Below, piece by piece: positions 1-7,410 of a stretch of 13,583 nucleotides of DNA (positions are counted from its first letter, which is position 1; each line of letters starts with the position of its first letter). The translations under genes were made by a program, and so were the position numbers. The DNA lies in assembly GCA_045657185.1 (NCBI GenBank), contig JAZOSO010000176.1:1-13583 (forward strand), in the 5' to 3' direction. This DNA comes from RGIG5270 sp045657185. GTDB taxonomy: Bacteria; Verrucomicrobiota; Lentisphaeria; Victivallales; Victivallaceae. Under the pieces are notes generated by a model. That model had not been told where the DNA came from and did not search any database. It saw nothing but the letters and a program-made list of their open reading frames with translations.

Positions 1-206
1 CAAAGGGAACAGGACTTTTATATAACAAATCATCAAATACAATTTGAAAGAAAAAGTTTTTTAGCCTTATTATTAAGGTAATTTTAAATATTTTTAATTA
101 TTTTTTAATTTTTTTATTAACTTTTATTTGACTTTTCCTGAAATGTTTATATATTTGTTGTATAATTTTAACCTATAAGCAATTTTATAAAAAGGAAAGG
201 GAAAAT
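1..206. other. AT-rich intergenic leader, no gene seen
   Basis: This stretch is very AT-rich with stops in all frames and long T runs between about 85 and 120. A short weak inverted repeat (ccttattattaagg, near 65-78) is visible but too small to call a terminator. The right half carries the likely promoter and the Shine-Dalgarno of the gene that starts at 207. I see no RNA gene and no reliable end of an upstream gene. Confidence 0.6.
161..166 (+). promoter_or_regulatory. Candidate -10 box for the Cys-cluster/HTH gene
   Basis: A consensus TATAAT lies about 40 bases before the ATG at 207, a sensible distance for a transcription start near 173. A TTGACT at 128-133 looks like a -35 box but is 27 bases away, too far to pair. 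The -35 partner is therefore weak or absent. Confidence 0.35.
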
Positions 207-773
207 ATGCATTGTTATTCACATTACAACATCTGCAAAGAAGAATGCAAAAATTGTGAATTACGCGATTACTGCAAAGAAAGTACAGAAGAAAATCCGT
301 CACTTTTGAGCAGCCGCGCCAGAAAAATTCCGATCGAAGAAATTCCGAAACCATTGCCAATCCCCGCAAAACACACAGAAAAAGAAAAAATTTATTCCCG
401 CCGTGACATGCTCGAACTCATAACATTTATCGTCGCTATGGACGAAAAAACTCTTGAAATCCTGGCAGAAAAAATCAAAGTTCCCGAAATCTCTCTTGCA
501 GATATCGGACGCAAAAAAAATCTTACACGCCAGGCAATTCACAAATATATTAAAAACCGCTGCAAAGAAATTCCGGAACTTGCAGCAGTTTTTAACCGTC
601 AAAACGAAAAAACAACAACCTTTATGGAGGCAGTATGTCAAATCAGACAGAAATCATCAGAACGCAGCTCGAAAAAACAAGAACTCAGCTTCAGCTCCTG
701 CAGGAACTTGACCAGCTTACATCAGAATTTAGACTTATCGAGACTGAGTATCGGCAAAGACTTGAACTTCTGA
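207..773 (+). CDS. Cys-cluster and helix-turn-helix protein, putative regulator
   Basis: I do not recognise a named family. The first 24 residues hold a cysteine cluster (C3, C10, C14, C17, C23; spacing C-x3-C-x2-C-x5-C), which could bind zinc or an iron-sulphur centre. After a Pro/Lys-rich linker (about 41-62), residues 95-117 read as a helix-turn-helix of the sigma-70 region 4 type (LADIGRKKNLTRQAIHKYIK), so DNA binding is likely. The ATG follows a purine-rich site (aaaggaaaggg) at good spacing. The last 46 residues or so (143-188) overlap the next gene in another frame. There they are Ser/Arg/Leu-rich with TTA/TTG and AGC codons unlike the neighbouring genes, so the conserved protein may effectively end near residue 142. 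The role is inferred only from the two motifs. Confidence 0.65.
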   Translation: MHCYSHYNICKEECKNCELRDYCKESTEENPSLLSSRARKIPIEEIPKPLPIPAKHTEKEKIYSRRDMLELITFIVAMDEKTLEILAEKIKVPEISLADIGRKKNLTRQAIHKYIKNRCKEIPELAAVFNRQNEKTTTFMEAVCQIRQKSSERSSKKQELSFSSCRNLTSLHQNLDLSRLSIGKDLNF

Positions 774-826
774 AAAATAAACTTGCAGAGCTTCATTCAG
801 CGGATACTCCGCTTCTTGAAATCTGA
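635..826 (+). CDS. Small coiled-coil protein, 63 aa
   Basis: This short protein is almost entirely Glu/Gln/Leu-rich helix with heptad-like leucines from about residue 5 to 52, so it should form a coiled coil and probably oligomerises or binds a partner. It has its own Shine-Dalgarno (GGAGG at 626-630, four bases before the ATG). It begins inside the preceding HTH gene in the +2 frame, which suggests coupled translation and a joint role. Codon choice (CTT/CTC/CTG for Leu, GAA, CAG) matches the other genes better than the overlapping frame does, supporting it as truly coded. A strong terminator follows at once. No function can be assigned. Confidence 0.6.
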   Translation: MSNQTEIIRTQLEKTRTQLQLLQELDQLTSEFRLIETEYRQRLELLKNKLAELHSADTPLLEI

Positions 827-869
827 AAAAACGCGGGTATTCCATTTTTGCGGAATATCCGCTTTTTTT
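826..869 (+). terminator. Intrinsic terminator of the two-gene unit, possibly bidirectional
   Basis: An 11-bp stem (833-843 with 852-862, one G-T wobble) with an 8-base loop is followed by seven Ts at 863-869. Six As at 826-831 precede the stem, so the structure could also stop transcription on the other strand. Confidence 0.9.
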
Positions 870-880
870 ACATACTATGC

Positions 881-909
881 TTGCAAATATTATTTTTTTG
901 CGGTATATT
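881..909 (+). promoter_or_regulatory. Promoter of the 943-2970 gene
   Basis: TTGCAA (881-886) and TATATT (904-909) are separated by 17 bases, close to the sigma-70 consensus. Transcription would start near 916, leaving a leader of about 27 bases. The promoter sits directly behind the terminator of the upstream unit, so this gene is an independent transcript. Confidence 0.6.
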
Positions 910-942
910 AATTTTTAAACCGAAAAGAAAAGGATTCTTATT

Positions 943-2970
943 ATGAAAAACATTTTTCCCGAAAACAGTGTAAATTATATTCTCCGTCTTTATCTGCCCA
1001 CCTGGAATTACGAAAAAATCATTGCCGATGTTATCAAATTCTGCAAAGAAACCGGTACAAAATATGTCATGCTTTTCACTGACGCTCAACACATGGTATG
1101 GAATCAGCTCACCATTGAAGAAGCCCGCCATGAAGCAGAAACCATAGCCCGTACAATCAGAGATCTGGCACAGCATAATATCAAAGTCGGCATCAACTCA
1201 TCATACAATATGCTCATGTCTCGCTTTGACCACAGCAAACACAATCCGCAGTACACTCATTGGCAGACTCTCGCTGACGGGACTTGCGAAAAACGCCTTG
1301 CCTGCCAGCTTGATCCTGCTTTGAAAGATTATCTCAAAGAATTTTATACCATTCTTGCGGAGACCTCTCCTGAATTTATCTACATGGACGACGACCACCG
1401 TTATATTTTTGCAGGCAGGGCAAACACCTGGGGCTGCATGTGCGATTTGCACATCTCTGAATTCTCCCGCTGTACCGGAAAAAACTGGACCCGCGAAACT
1501 CTGCATCACGCCATATACAATGATTTTGAAATCCGCAAAAAATGGATGGCGTTTCTGAAAAACACCCTGGAAGAAATAGCATCCGTAGTCGAAAATACAG
1601 TTCATTCAGTCAACAAAAACATCAAAGTCGGCATCATGGTCCCCTGTCTTCACTCCATGACAATTTGCGATTACGATTTGCCGACAATAGCAAAAATTGC
1701 TCAGCCGGAAGGAAAATTTCTCCTCCGTCCCTGCATCGGTCCCTATTGCGACCGCGACAGGCTGCAAATCATTCCCGGACTTTTTTATATGGAAACTATC
1801 GGACATCTTATGGGGGACAGTGCAGAATACACTCCGGAAATTGAAACAACTCCCTTTACCCGCTTTTCAAAGAGTATGGAAGTCATCCGTCTGCATATTT
1901 CTCAAGGTATCGTAAACGGCATGCTCAATCCGGCAATTTCCGCCTGCGGCTATGTCGGCAATTCACCTTTCTTTGAACCTGAAATTGCAAAAATGCTCAA
2001 AAAACAGCGTCCCTATTTTGACAATCTGCTCAAAATTGCCCCAAAACGCAACAGTAAAAAAGGAATCGGCTTGAAGTTTTTGCAGCGGTCTGCCGTATCT
2101 ACTCCCGAAAATCATCAGAGTCTTTCGGATTATTACTGGCCCGCATTTACAACCCATGATTTTCTTGCCAACAGCGGCTTTTGCATTACCTATGATGAAT
2201 CCGATGTAACTTTGCTTGCAGGCGGCACTGTCTATGCCATGACTGATGATGAATTGAAAAAACTTTTGAGCAAAAATCTCATTCTTGACGCCTCTGCGGC
2301 CAAAGCGTTTATCAATCGCGGTTTCAAAAATGAAATAGGGTGCGGCATTGAAGACATGAACGAAGTTTTCGGTGCAGAATATTTCTGTGATGAAGAGTTC
2401 TGCGGACAATATACCGGAACCTACGCATCATTGAAAGATACAGCTCTCAAAGATGTCAAAAAAATTACCGATGCTGCACCTTCCGCACGCATCCTTTCTG
2501 TTATAACCGACCACGACCGCCGCAAAGTCTGCCCCTCAATGATACTCTATTCAAACTCTCTCGGCGGCAAAGTCGCAGTGATGAATTATTACATAAATCC
2601 CGTCACTTCTGACATGCGTAATCTCATAAATTACCAGAAACAAACACTCATGCGCAACATCATTGAAAGCATGAGTATCAAAGCAATTCCGGCTTTTATT
2701 GAAAATCCGAGCTGTTTTGCGCTGCAATATTTTAATGACGGCAGCAAAATTTTTGTCGGCATTGCCAATACTTCATACGATATCGCAGACGAAATAATCA
2801 TAACTTTTAATGAACCTGACGCCGATGTTGCCAACGGCAAATATCTCAATGAAGACGGACAACTGCTGCCGCTTGCTGATATCGCCGAAAAAATCAGCGA
2901 TAAACAATGGAAAATCACTAAACAGCTGCCGATTTTCCACTTTTTCGCCCTGCAAATTCCTGTCAAATAA
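943..2970 (+). CDS. Putative cytoplasmic glycoside-hydrolase-like TIM-barrel protein
   Basis: The 675-residue protein has no signal peptide and so should act in the cytoplasm. The first 380 residues or so have the alternating strand/helix pattern of a (beta/alpha)8 barrel, with strands such as TKYVMLFTD, IKVGINSS, PEFIYMDDD and IKVGIMVP. An acidic cluster D149-D150-D151-H152 at a strand end, followed by a Trp/Cys-rich WGCMCDLH (about 163-170), is a likely active site. Around residues 427-468 a GGTVYAMTDDELKKLL...LDASAA segment resembles the glutamine-amidotransferase-like domain found after beta-galactosidase-type barrels. The C-terminus is beta-rich. A role in intracellular sugar or oligosaccharide breakdown is inferred from architecture, not shown. 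AAAGGA lies nine bases before the ATG. It is a single-gene transcript with its own promoter; its end converges on the next gene. Confidence 0.65.
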   Translation: MKNIFPENSVNYILRLYLPTWNYEKIIADVIKFCKETGTKYVMLFTDAQHMVWNQLTIEEARHEAETIARTIRDLAQHNIKVGINSSYNMLMSRFDHSKHNPQYTHWQTLADGTCEKRLACQLDPALKDYLKEFYTILAETSPEFIYMDDDHRYIFAGRANTWGCMCDLHISEFSRCTGKNWTRETLHHAIYNDFEIRKKWMAFLKNTLEEIASVVENTVHSVNKNIKVGIMVPCLHSMTICDYDLPTIAKIAQPEGKFLLRPCIGPYCDRDRLQIIPGLFYMETIGHLMGDSAEYTPEIETTPFTRFSKSMEVIRLHISQGIVNGMLNPAISACGYVGNSPFFEPEIAKMLKKQRPYFDNLLKIAPKRNSKKGIGLKFLQRSAVSTPENHQSLSDYYWPAFTTHDFLANSGFCITYDESDVTLLAGGTVYAMTDDELKKLLSKNLILDASAAKAFINRGFKNEIGCGIEDMNEVFGAEYFCDEEFCGQYTGTYASLKDTALKDVKKITDAAPSARILSVITDHDRRKVCPSMILYSNSLGGKVAVMNYYINPVTSDMRNLINYQKQTLMRNIIESMSIKAIPAFIENPSCFALQYFNDGSKIFVGIANTSYDIADEIIITFNEPDADVANGKYLNEDGQLLPLADIAEKISDKQWKITKQLPIFHFFALQIPVK

Positions 2971-3006
2971 CTGAGTTTTGTTATCAGGACAATCAGCTGT
3001 CATGAA

Positions 3007-3053
3007 TAACGGACTTGTCAGACGCTCAAGAGCACGGACAAGTCCGTTAATTT
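3007..3053. terminator. Hairpin between convergent genes
   Basis: A perfect 13-bp stem (3007-3019 with 3037-3049) encloses a 17-base loop in the 91-base gap between two convergent genes. The T tract after it is short (aatttta), so it is weaker than the terminator at 826-869. Its place suits a shared, two-way terminator. Confidence 0.7.
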
Positions 3054-3061
3054 TATATCGT

Positions 3062-6000
3062 TCAAAGTTTTATATCATTTAATTTTGCAAGTTCTTTACT
3101 GTATTTTGAATTGCGGATTTTTTCAAGCACTTCAGCGTGGAACTTATCGGCTTGTTCTTTGGTGTAGCCAATTTTCAGAGCAAATTCAGGACCGAGTTTG
3201 AAATTACCGTTTTTTATCAAAACTGCATAAAGTATCCCGATTGCGGCATCGTAATCATGCTTGAACTCATGCCGTTCTTCATGGATATCTTTACATTCTT
3301 TGATTATTTGTTCCAAATTCAATGGTGTTTTTTCCGGCAATATCAATTCACCGTCTTTATTTTTTTCATAATTAATATCCATATATACTGCGGCATGGCA
3401 ATATCTGTAATTGAAATTTCCGATGAATAAAACCATTTTAGAAAAAACAAATTCATTCAGATAATATGGCATATCCACTGTTTCCCCGCCGTCAATTTGA
3501 CATACAATTTTGAAATTATCCTTAACATCAACAATATAGACATAATTTCCGTATGGCGATGTCCCGGTATGATAATCTGAAATCAGCAGATAGCGGAAAT
3601 CTCCGTTGCCTTTAAGGTCATGCAGCATAGTGCGGAAGTTGAAGTCTTGCTGCCGTTCAGTTTCCATATCCTGTATTTTGCGGACATGATTGTCTTTCAG
3701 AGAAACAAACAATTCCTTCATAAAACATAAACGGCTGTTCTTTGCAGTTATTTTGAGCAGGACTTTTCCGTTTTTGCTGAAAATCATCTCATCATGTCCG
3801 GTCGGACTGTCGCTCGTCCATGGCTTATAAGTAAAATTCACCCCGTCGGTAAACGCAGAAATATTTTTTATTTTCAATCGATTCAATGCCTTGACTGCTT
3901 CAGGATGATTTTCCGCTCTTCTGTAATACATTGCGGCTTGTACAAAATCTGCCGGCACACCTTTGCCATTTTCAAAACATTGACCGAGCTGATACAGTGA
4001 TTTTTTGTCTGGATAATATGCTTCTGAACATCTTTTATATAAATTATAAGCAATCAAATCTTCATTTATTTTGCTGTGCCATTTGCGTTTCAAAAAACGG
4101 CGTATCCAAGTCGGCAATTTTGCAATTTTCACCTCTTTTCCGTAAATCTTTTTCATCATATCTTTGATTGATTGTACTGACGGACATGGTTTGGAAGTTG
4201 CCATTTCTTTCAGCAGAATAATCTTTTTCGGGAACCAGCGGTTATAATCTGCCTCCTGAGCCAAAGCTGTGTCAGGCGCATACCAGAACAGCCTTTTATA
4301 AAATTCATCTGCTTCCTGCGGCGAGCGGCTCATGCAGTAACCGCCGAAGTGATTTATCATGGCAAGCAAATCCTGATCTTCAGCAATATCCCCCGCCTGC
4401 AAAAGAAGTTTTGCCGCACGATAGCGGTAATGGTAACGCAGATGGGCTGGAACTTTTGAAAAATCTATTTTCGCCTTCAATCCGGGAAGTTTGGCAATCT
4501 TCTTTTCTTTGTTATTCGCCATCTTTTCCTTTATGTCAATTATTGCATCATAACTGCTGTTAAAGAAATCCGTATTATGCTTATCACACATAATCCAATA
4601 TCCGTCAGAGCCGTATTTGCATTTGCAGGATATTCCGGCATAAGGAGTCCAATCCCCCAATTTATAACCGACATAACTGCCGTTATACATCGCATTATCA
4701 GGCAAAGTATAAGTACCGCAAAGTTCCATGCCGTGATGACGCATGATTTTTGCGGCATTATAAAGTGCCAATGCTCGCCGGTCTTTTGCAAGTTTTGTAT
4801 TATTGCCGTCATTGAGAAATTTTTCATAATCATCAAGGATTTTTTTCAAATCGTCTGATGCGTATTTGCGGGCAATATCAAATTTGTTTTCACGGAAAGC
4901 CTGCTTGAAAACTGCATGATGTCCGATATTATGGGTATCTGCCAATTTTATTAAGTCATCAAGCGACATAAAACGGTCCATGATATAAAGCGGTTCTTGA
5001 TATTGTTTTGCATCATTAAAAATTTTCACGGCTTCAATAAAATCTTTCCGCATTACCAGAGCATTGCCGAGCAATCCGTAAATATCAGATTTTATATCAA
5101 AAGGATTAACTTCTTCAAGTTCGTATTCGATTCTGTCAAGCATATATTCTTTCGGATCAATTTTTTCTGCCATTTTGAGCCATTGACGCAACTTTTCAAT
5201 CGCAATATCAGCTTTCCCGTCATGTCGGGCGATTTTTGCTTCAATCCACAAAGAGAGCAAAGTCGGATTTTCCAGTAGAGAAATATATTTTTTTGCCTTG
5301 TTGAATTCGCCTTTGTTGTACGCATTGAATGCCAGAATATCAATATTGCGGTATTTGAAACTGTCCATATTTTTAAGAAAATATGGATTATCGGAATCCG
5401 TAAGCACCAACAGCTCACGGCACAGCGGGTCCTGCATAATCTTTTCGATAATATCATCTTTGAGAGAATTGAATTGCTCTTTTCTGAATTTTATATTATA
5501 ATCAGGATATTTTTTCATATTGAAAAGATGCCACTTCAAATTCAGTACATCATCTTCATTCAGATAACCGCGTATGTATGAATGTTGAGCCAGACCGGCA
5601 GTATCTGCAAAACCGTCTTGAACGGCTTTGACACATTTTTTATGATACTCATAACCGTCAGCAGTATCGTCATTCATATTACCGAGCATGAAATATACCC
5701 ATGCAGTACGATAATGACGCTGTTCTTTCGGCAATTCAAGCAGTTTTTTCCATGATTGCGGAATATTTTTTGACGAGGTTTCGGCATTCTTTCCTGCTTC
5801 TTCAGCTAATTCTGCAACACCTTTACGGTAAAGATAAAACTCACTCAATTCCGCAGGCAATTCAAACGGCACATGAACTTCTTTCGGATTTTTTCTTGCA
5901 TCGGCAACAAATTTTATATAACGGTCAATAAGAGCATTTTTCTCCGAATCCGTCCAATTTGTCAAACGTTTATTCACAGCCTCCGTAAAATCTTTTGTTA

Positions 6001-6226
6001 TTGCATCAAAGGTATCAATCCCGTTGCTGAATTCAGGAAAATCCGGAATGAGGTCACTCATATTTTTTACAATACGGAGCAGTGCCGCATCCTGTTTCAA
6101 AACTATTTGATACGGAGTTTCACTTTCCATATACGACGGTTGAAAGAACGGTCCGCAAGCATAAACATTCAAACTTCCCCCGAAAACGACTGCTCCGAGC
6201 AGTCCCGCAGATACAATTTTTTTCAT
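3062..6226 (-). CDS. Large exported CGPFF protein with TPR/Sel1-like repeats
   Basis: The 1054-residue protein starts with a signal peptide (MKK, then a Gly/Ala/Val-rich core to about residue 23) that ends before C24-GPFF. The VYAC site is an imperfect lipobox, so either a lipoprotein or an ordinary secreted protein is possible. A CGP-(D/F)F motif just after the signal is, to my knowledge, typical of large repeat proteins found beside DUF3142 proteins. Helical TPR-like repeats are visible at roughly 296-360 and 378-425, and a Sel1-like repeat (YQLGQCFENGKGVPADFVQA) at about 740-788. A beta-rich part with DLKGNGDFRYLLISDY follows near 870-900. The start is firm: AAAGGAGGT lies four bases before the ATG. 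That ATG overlaps the stop of the upstream DUF3142-like gene by four bases (ATGA), so the two are translationally coupled. Probable role: a protein-interaction scaffold outside the cytoplasm; function unknown. Confidence 0.75.
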   Translation of the reverse strand: MKKIVSAGLLGAVVFGGSLNVYACGPFFQPSYMESETPYQIVLKQDAALLRIVKNMSDLIPDFPEFSNGIDTFDAITKDFTEAVNKRLTNWTDSEKNALIDRYIKFVADARKNPKEVHVPFELPAELSEFYLYRKGVAELAEEAGKNAETSSKNIPQSWKKLLELPKEQRHYRTAWVYFMLGNMNDDTADGYEYHKKCVKAVQDGFADTAGLAQHSYIRGYLNEDDVLNLKWHLFNMKKYPDYNIKFRKEQFNSLKDDIIEKIMQDPLCRELLVLTDSDNPYFLKNMDSFKYRNIDILAFNAYNKGEFNKAKKYISLLENPTLLSLWIEAKIARHDGKADIAIEKLRQWLKMAEKIDPKEYMLDRIEYELEEVNPFDIKSDIYGLLGNALVMRKDFIEAVKIFNDAKQYQEPLYIMDRFMSLDDLIKLADTHNIGHHAVFKQAFRENKFDIARKYASDDLKKILDDYEKFLNDGNNTKLAKDRRALALYNAAKIMRHHGMELCGTYTLPDNAMYNGSYVGYKLGDWTPYAGISCKCKYGSDGYWIMCDKHNTDFFNSSYDAIIDIKEKMANNKEKKIAKLPGLKAKIDFSKVPAHLRYHYRYRAAKLLLQAGDIAEDQDLLAMINHFGGYCMSRSPQEADEFYKRLFWYAPDTALAQEADYNRWFPKKIILLKEMATSKPCPSVQSIKDMMKKIYGKEVKIAKLPTWIRRFLKRKWHSKINEDLIAYNLYKRCSEAYYPDKKSLYQLGQCFENGKGVPADFVQAAMYYRRAENHPEAVKALNRLKIKNISAFTDGVNFTYKPWTSDSPTGHDEMIFSKNGKVLLKITAKNSRLCFMKELFVSLKDNHVRKIQDMETERQQDFNFRTMLHDLKGNGDFRYLLISDYHTGTSPYGNYVYIVDVKDNFKIVCQIDGGETVDMPYYLNEFVFSKMVLFIGNFNYRYCHAAVYMDINYEKNKDGELILPEKTPLNLEQIIKECKDIHEERHEFKHDYDAAIGILYAVLIKNGNFKLGPEFALKIGYTKEQADKFHAEVLEKIRNSKYSKELAKLNDIKL

Positions 6227-7287
6227 TTTACCTCCTTTATTTTGATTATATTTTCAAGATTTTGTTTATTCTTTGTTCTGACCCATAAAAATTTTCTCTT
6301 TGTCCCCGACGGCGGCAAAATTATTGAAAGTTTATTACCGTTGAGGATTGCATAGTTGAATGTATCCATGTCAACAACGAATTCTCTATCATATTCAAGC
6401 GTAAAAGTAACTTTTTCGGAGAAATACCCGCAATTTTCAATACTCAAATACCAAAGATTTTCGTTTTGTTTATTCCAATGAAATTTTATTTCAGGAGTAT
6501 ATTTGCCATTGCATATTTTCTGTGCAGTATCAAAGTCAACTGCTTGCCCGTCATTGGAATAACCGAGACGGAAAACGATAACTTCTCTGCATTTTAAGGC
6601 AAGTTCGGCTACCTTGTACAAATCCGGTTTGACAAGCAGATTTTGCGACAAAATATTGCAGTACAAAGGTAAGGCAACTTTGAACGGCAAGCCGATTTTT
6701 TCAGCTTTTGCGACAGCACTCAAAGCCGTTTGATGATTATAAATCGCCCAAGAGCCTCTCTCTTTTGTAAGTCCGTGAACTTGCAGAACATAAAAATCAC
6801 ACACCTTGGCAAGTTGAGTAAACTTTTTCGTATGTTTCAGATGACATGGCAGAACCGTTGCGGAAAGTTTAGTATCCGGCAGTTTTTTGCGTAATTCAAT
6901 CATTAAATTTGCATAATAATCAATCTTTGATTCAGGCGCATCAAGGTCAATTTGCAAAGCCTTTGCCGCACTGTACGGATTATAAAGTCTGCAAATTTCA
7001 TCAGCTAAAAGTGCAGCAGTTTTTTTCATGTGTTTTATGTGGATACGGAAAACCGGAACTGAACGCTTCAAATCAAGCACTTCAGACTGTTTTACCGTAA
7101 TAATCCTGCCGTCATTTTCAAATTCCCCCGCCAGAAAATATAGATATCCCGAACTGTTTTTATAAAAATTCTGCACCGCATTTTGTACCGTCTTTTTCTG
7201 ACTTCGCTGCCACAGATAAAAATCTGATTTTACCGCCGCAAACATCATCATCGGCATAAATAGCACAATATAAAACAGTTTCGACAT
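6223..7287 (-). CDS. DUF3142-like exported TIM-barrel protein
   Basis: The 354-residue protein opens with a hydrophobic signal or anchor segment (residues 4-18), so it acts outside the cytoplasm or at the membrane. Residues about 75-250 match the pattern of DUF3142: a strand VFRIHIK, the acidic motif ALQIDLDAPESKIDYY (110-125), LSATVLP, FKVALPLY (202-209) and VIVFRLGYSNDG (236-247). This resembles a glycoside-hydrolase-like barrel with D114/D116 as candidate catalytic or binding residues. The last 90 residues or so look like a small beta domain. I chose the ATG at 7287, which has AAGGAGG four bases upstream; a GTG at 7305 lies upstream of that site and has no Shine-Dalgarno of its own. The gene is first in a two-gene operon with the CGPFF protein. 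The substrate is unknown. Confidence 0.7.
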   Translation of the reverse strand: MSKLFYIVLFMPMMMFAAVKSDFYLWQRSQKKTVQNAVQNFYKNSSGYLYFLAGEFENDGRIITVKQSEVLDLKRSVPVFRIHIKHMKKTAALLADEICRLYNPYSAAKALQIDLDAPESKIDYYANLMIELRKKLPDTKLSATVLPCHLKHTKKFTQLAKVCDFYVLQVHGLTKERGSWAIYNHQTALSAVAKAEKIGLPFKVALPLYCNILSQNLLVKPDLYKVAELALKCREVIVFRLGYSNDGQAVDFDTAQKICNGKYTPEIKFHWNKQNENLWYLSIENCGYFSEKVTFTLEYDREFVVDMDTFNYAILNGNKLSIILPPSGTKRKFLWVRTKNKQNLENIIKIKEVK

Positions 7288-7321
7288 TTTCCTCCTTTTT
7301 TTCACTTTTTATGTGGGTTGC

Positions 7322-7349
7322 AATATACCATAAATCAATAAAAAATCAA
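7322..7349 (-). promoter_or_regulatory. Promoter of the DUF3142/CGPFF operon
   Basis: On the minus strand, TTGATT (7349-7344) and TATATT (7327-7322) are 16 bases apart. The -10 box is preceded by TGG, giving an extended -10. Transcription would start near 7315, about 28 bases before the ATG at 7287. Confidence 0.55.
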
Positions 7350-7384
7350 ATTATTTTCAACAAAAAAAATAAATTTATACCACT

Positions 7385-7410
7385 AAAAAAAAGCCGCTGA
7401 ATCAGCGGCT
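7385..7410 (-). terminator. Intrinsic terminator of the AAA/Ank-DUF932/helicase operon
   Basis: A 7-bp GC-rich stem (agccgct with agcggct, 7392-7398 and 7404-7410) with a 5-base loop is followed on the minus strand by eight Ts (7392-7385). The TGA stop of the helicase gene (7404-7402) lies at the stem/loop junction, so coding and termination signals overlap. Confidence 0.9.

Noticed and set aside
128..166. TTGACT and TATAAT as a paired -35/-10 promoter
   Set aside because: The spacer is 27 bases, too long for a normal sigma-70 promoter. Only the -10 is kept as a candidate.
5873..6355. 160-residue plus-strand open frame opposite the CGPFF and DUF3142 genes
   Set aside because: It spans the coupled start/stop junction of two supported genes on the other strand and is Phe/Ile-rich in the way of antisense frames.
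7288..7305. GTG start (7305) for the DUF3142-like gene
   Set aside because: The Shine-Dalgarno lies downstream of this GTG and serves the ATG at 7287.
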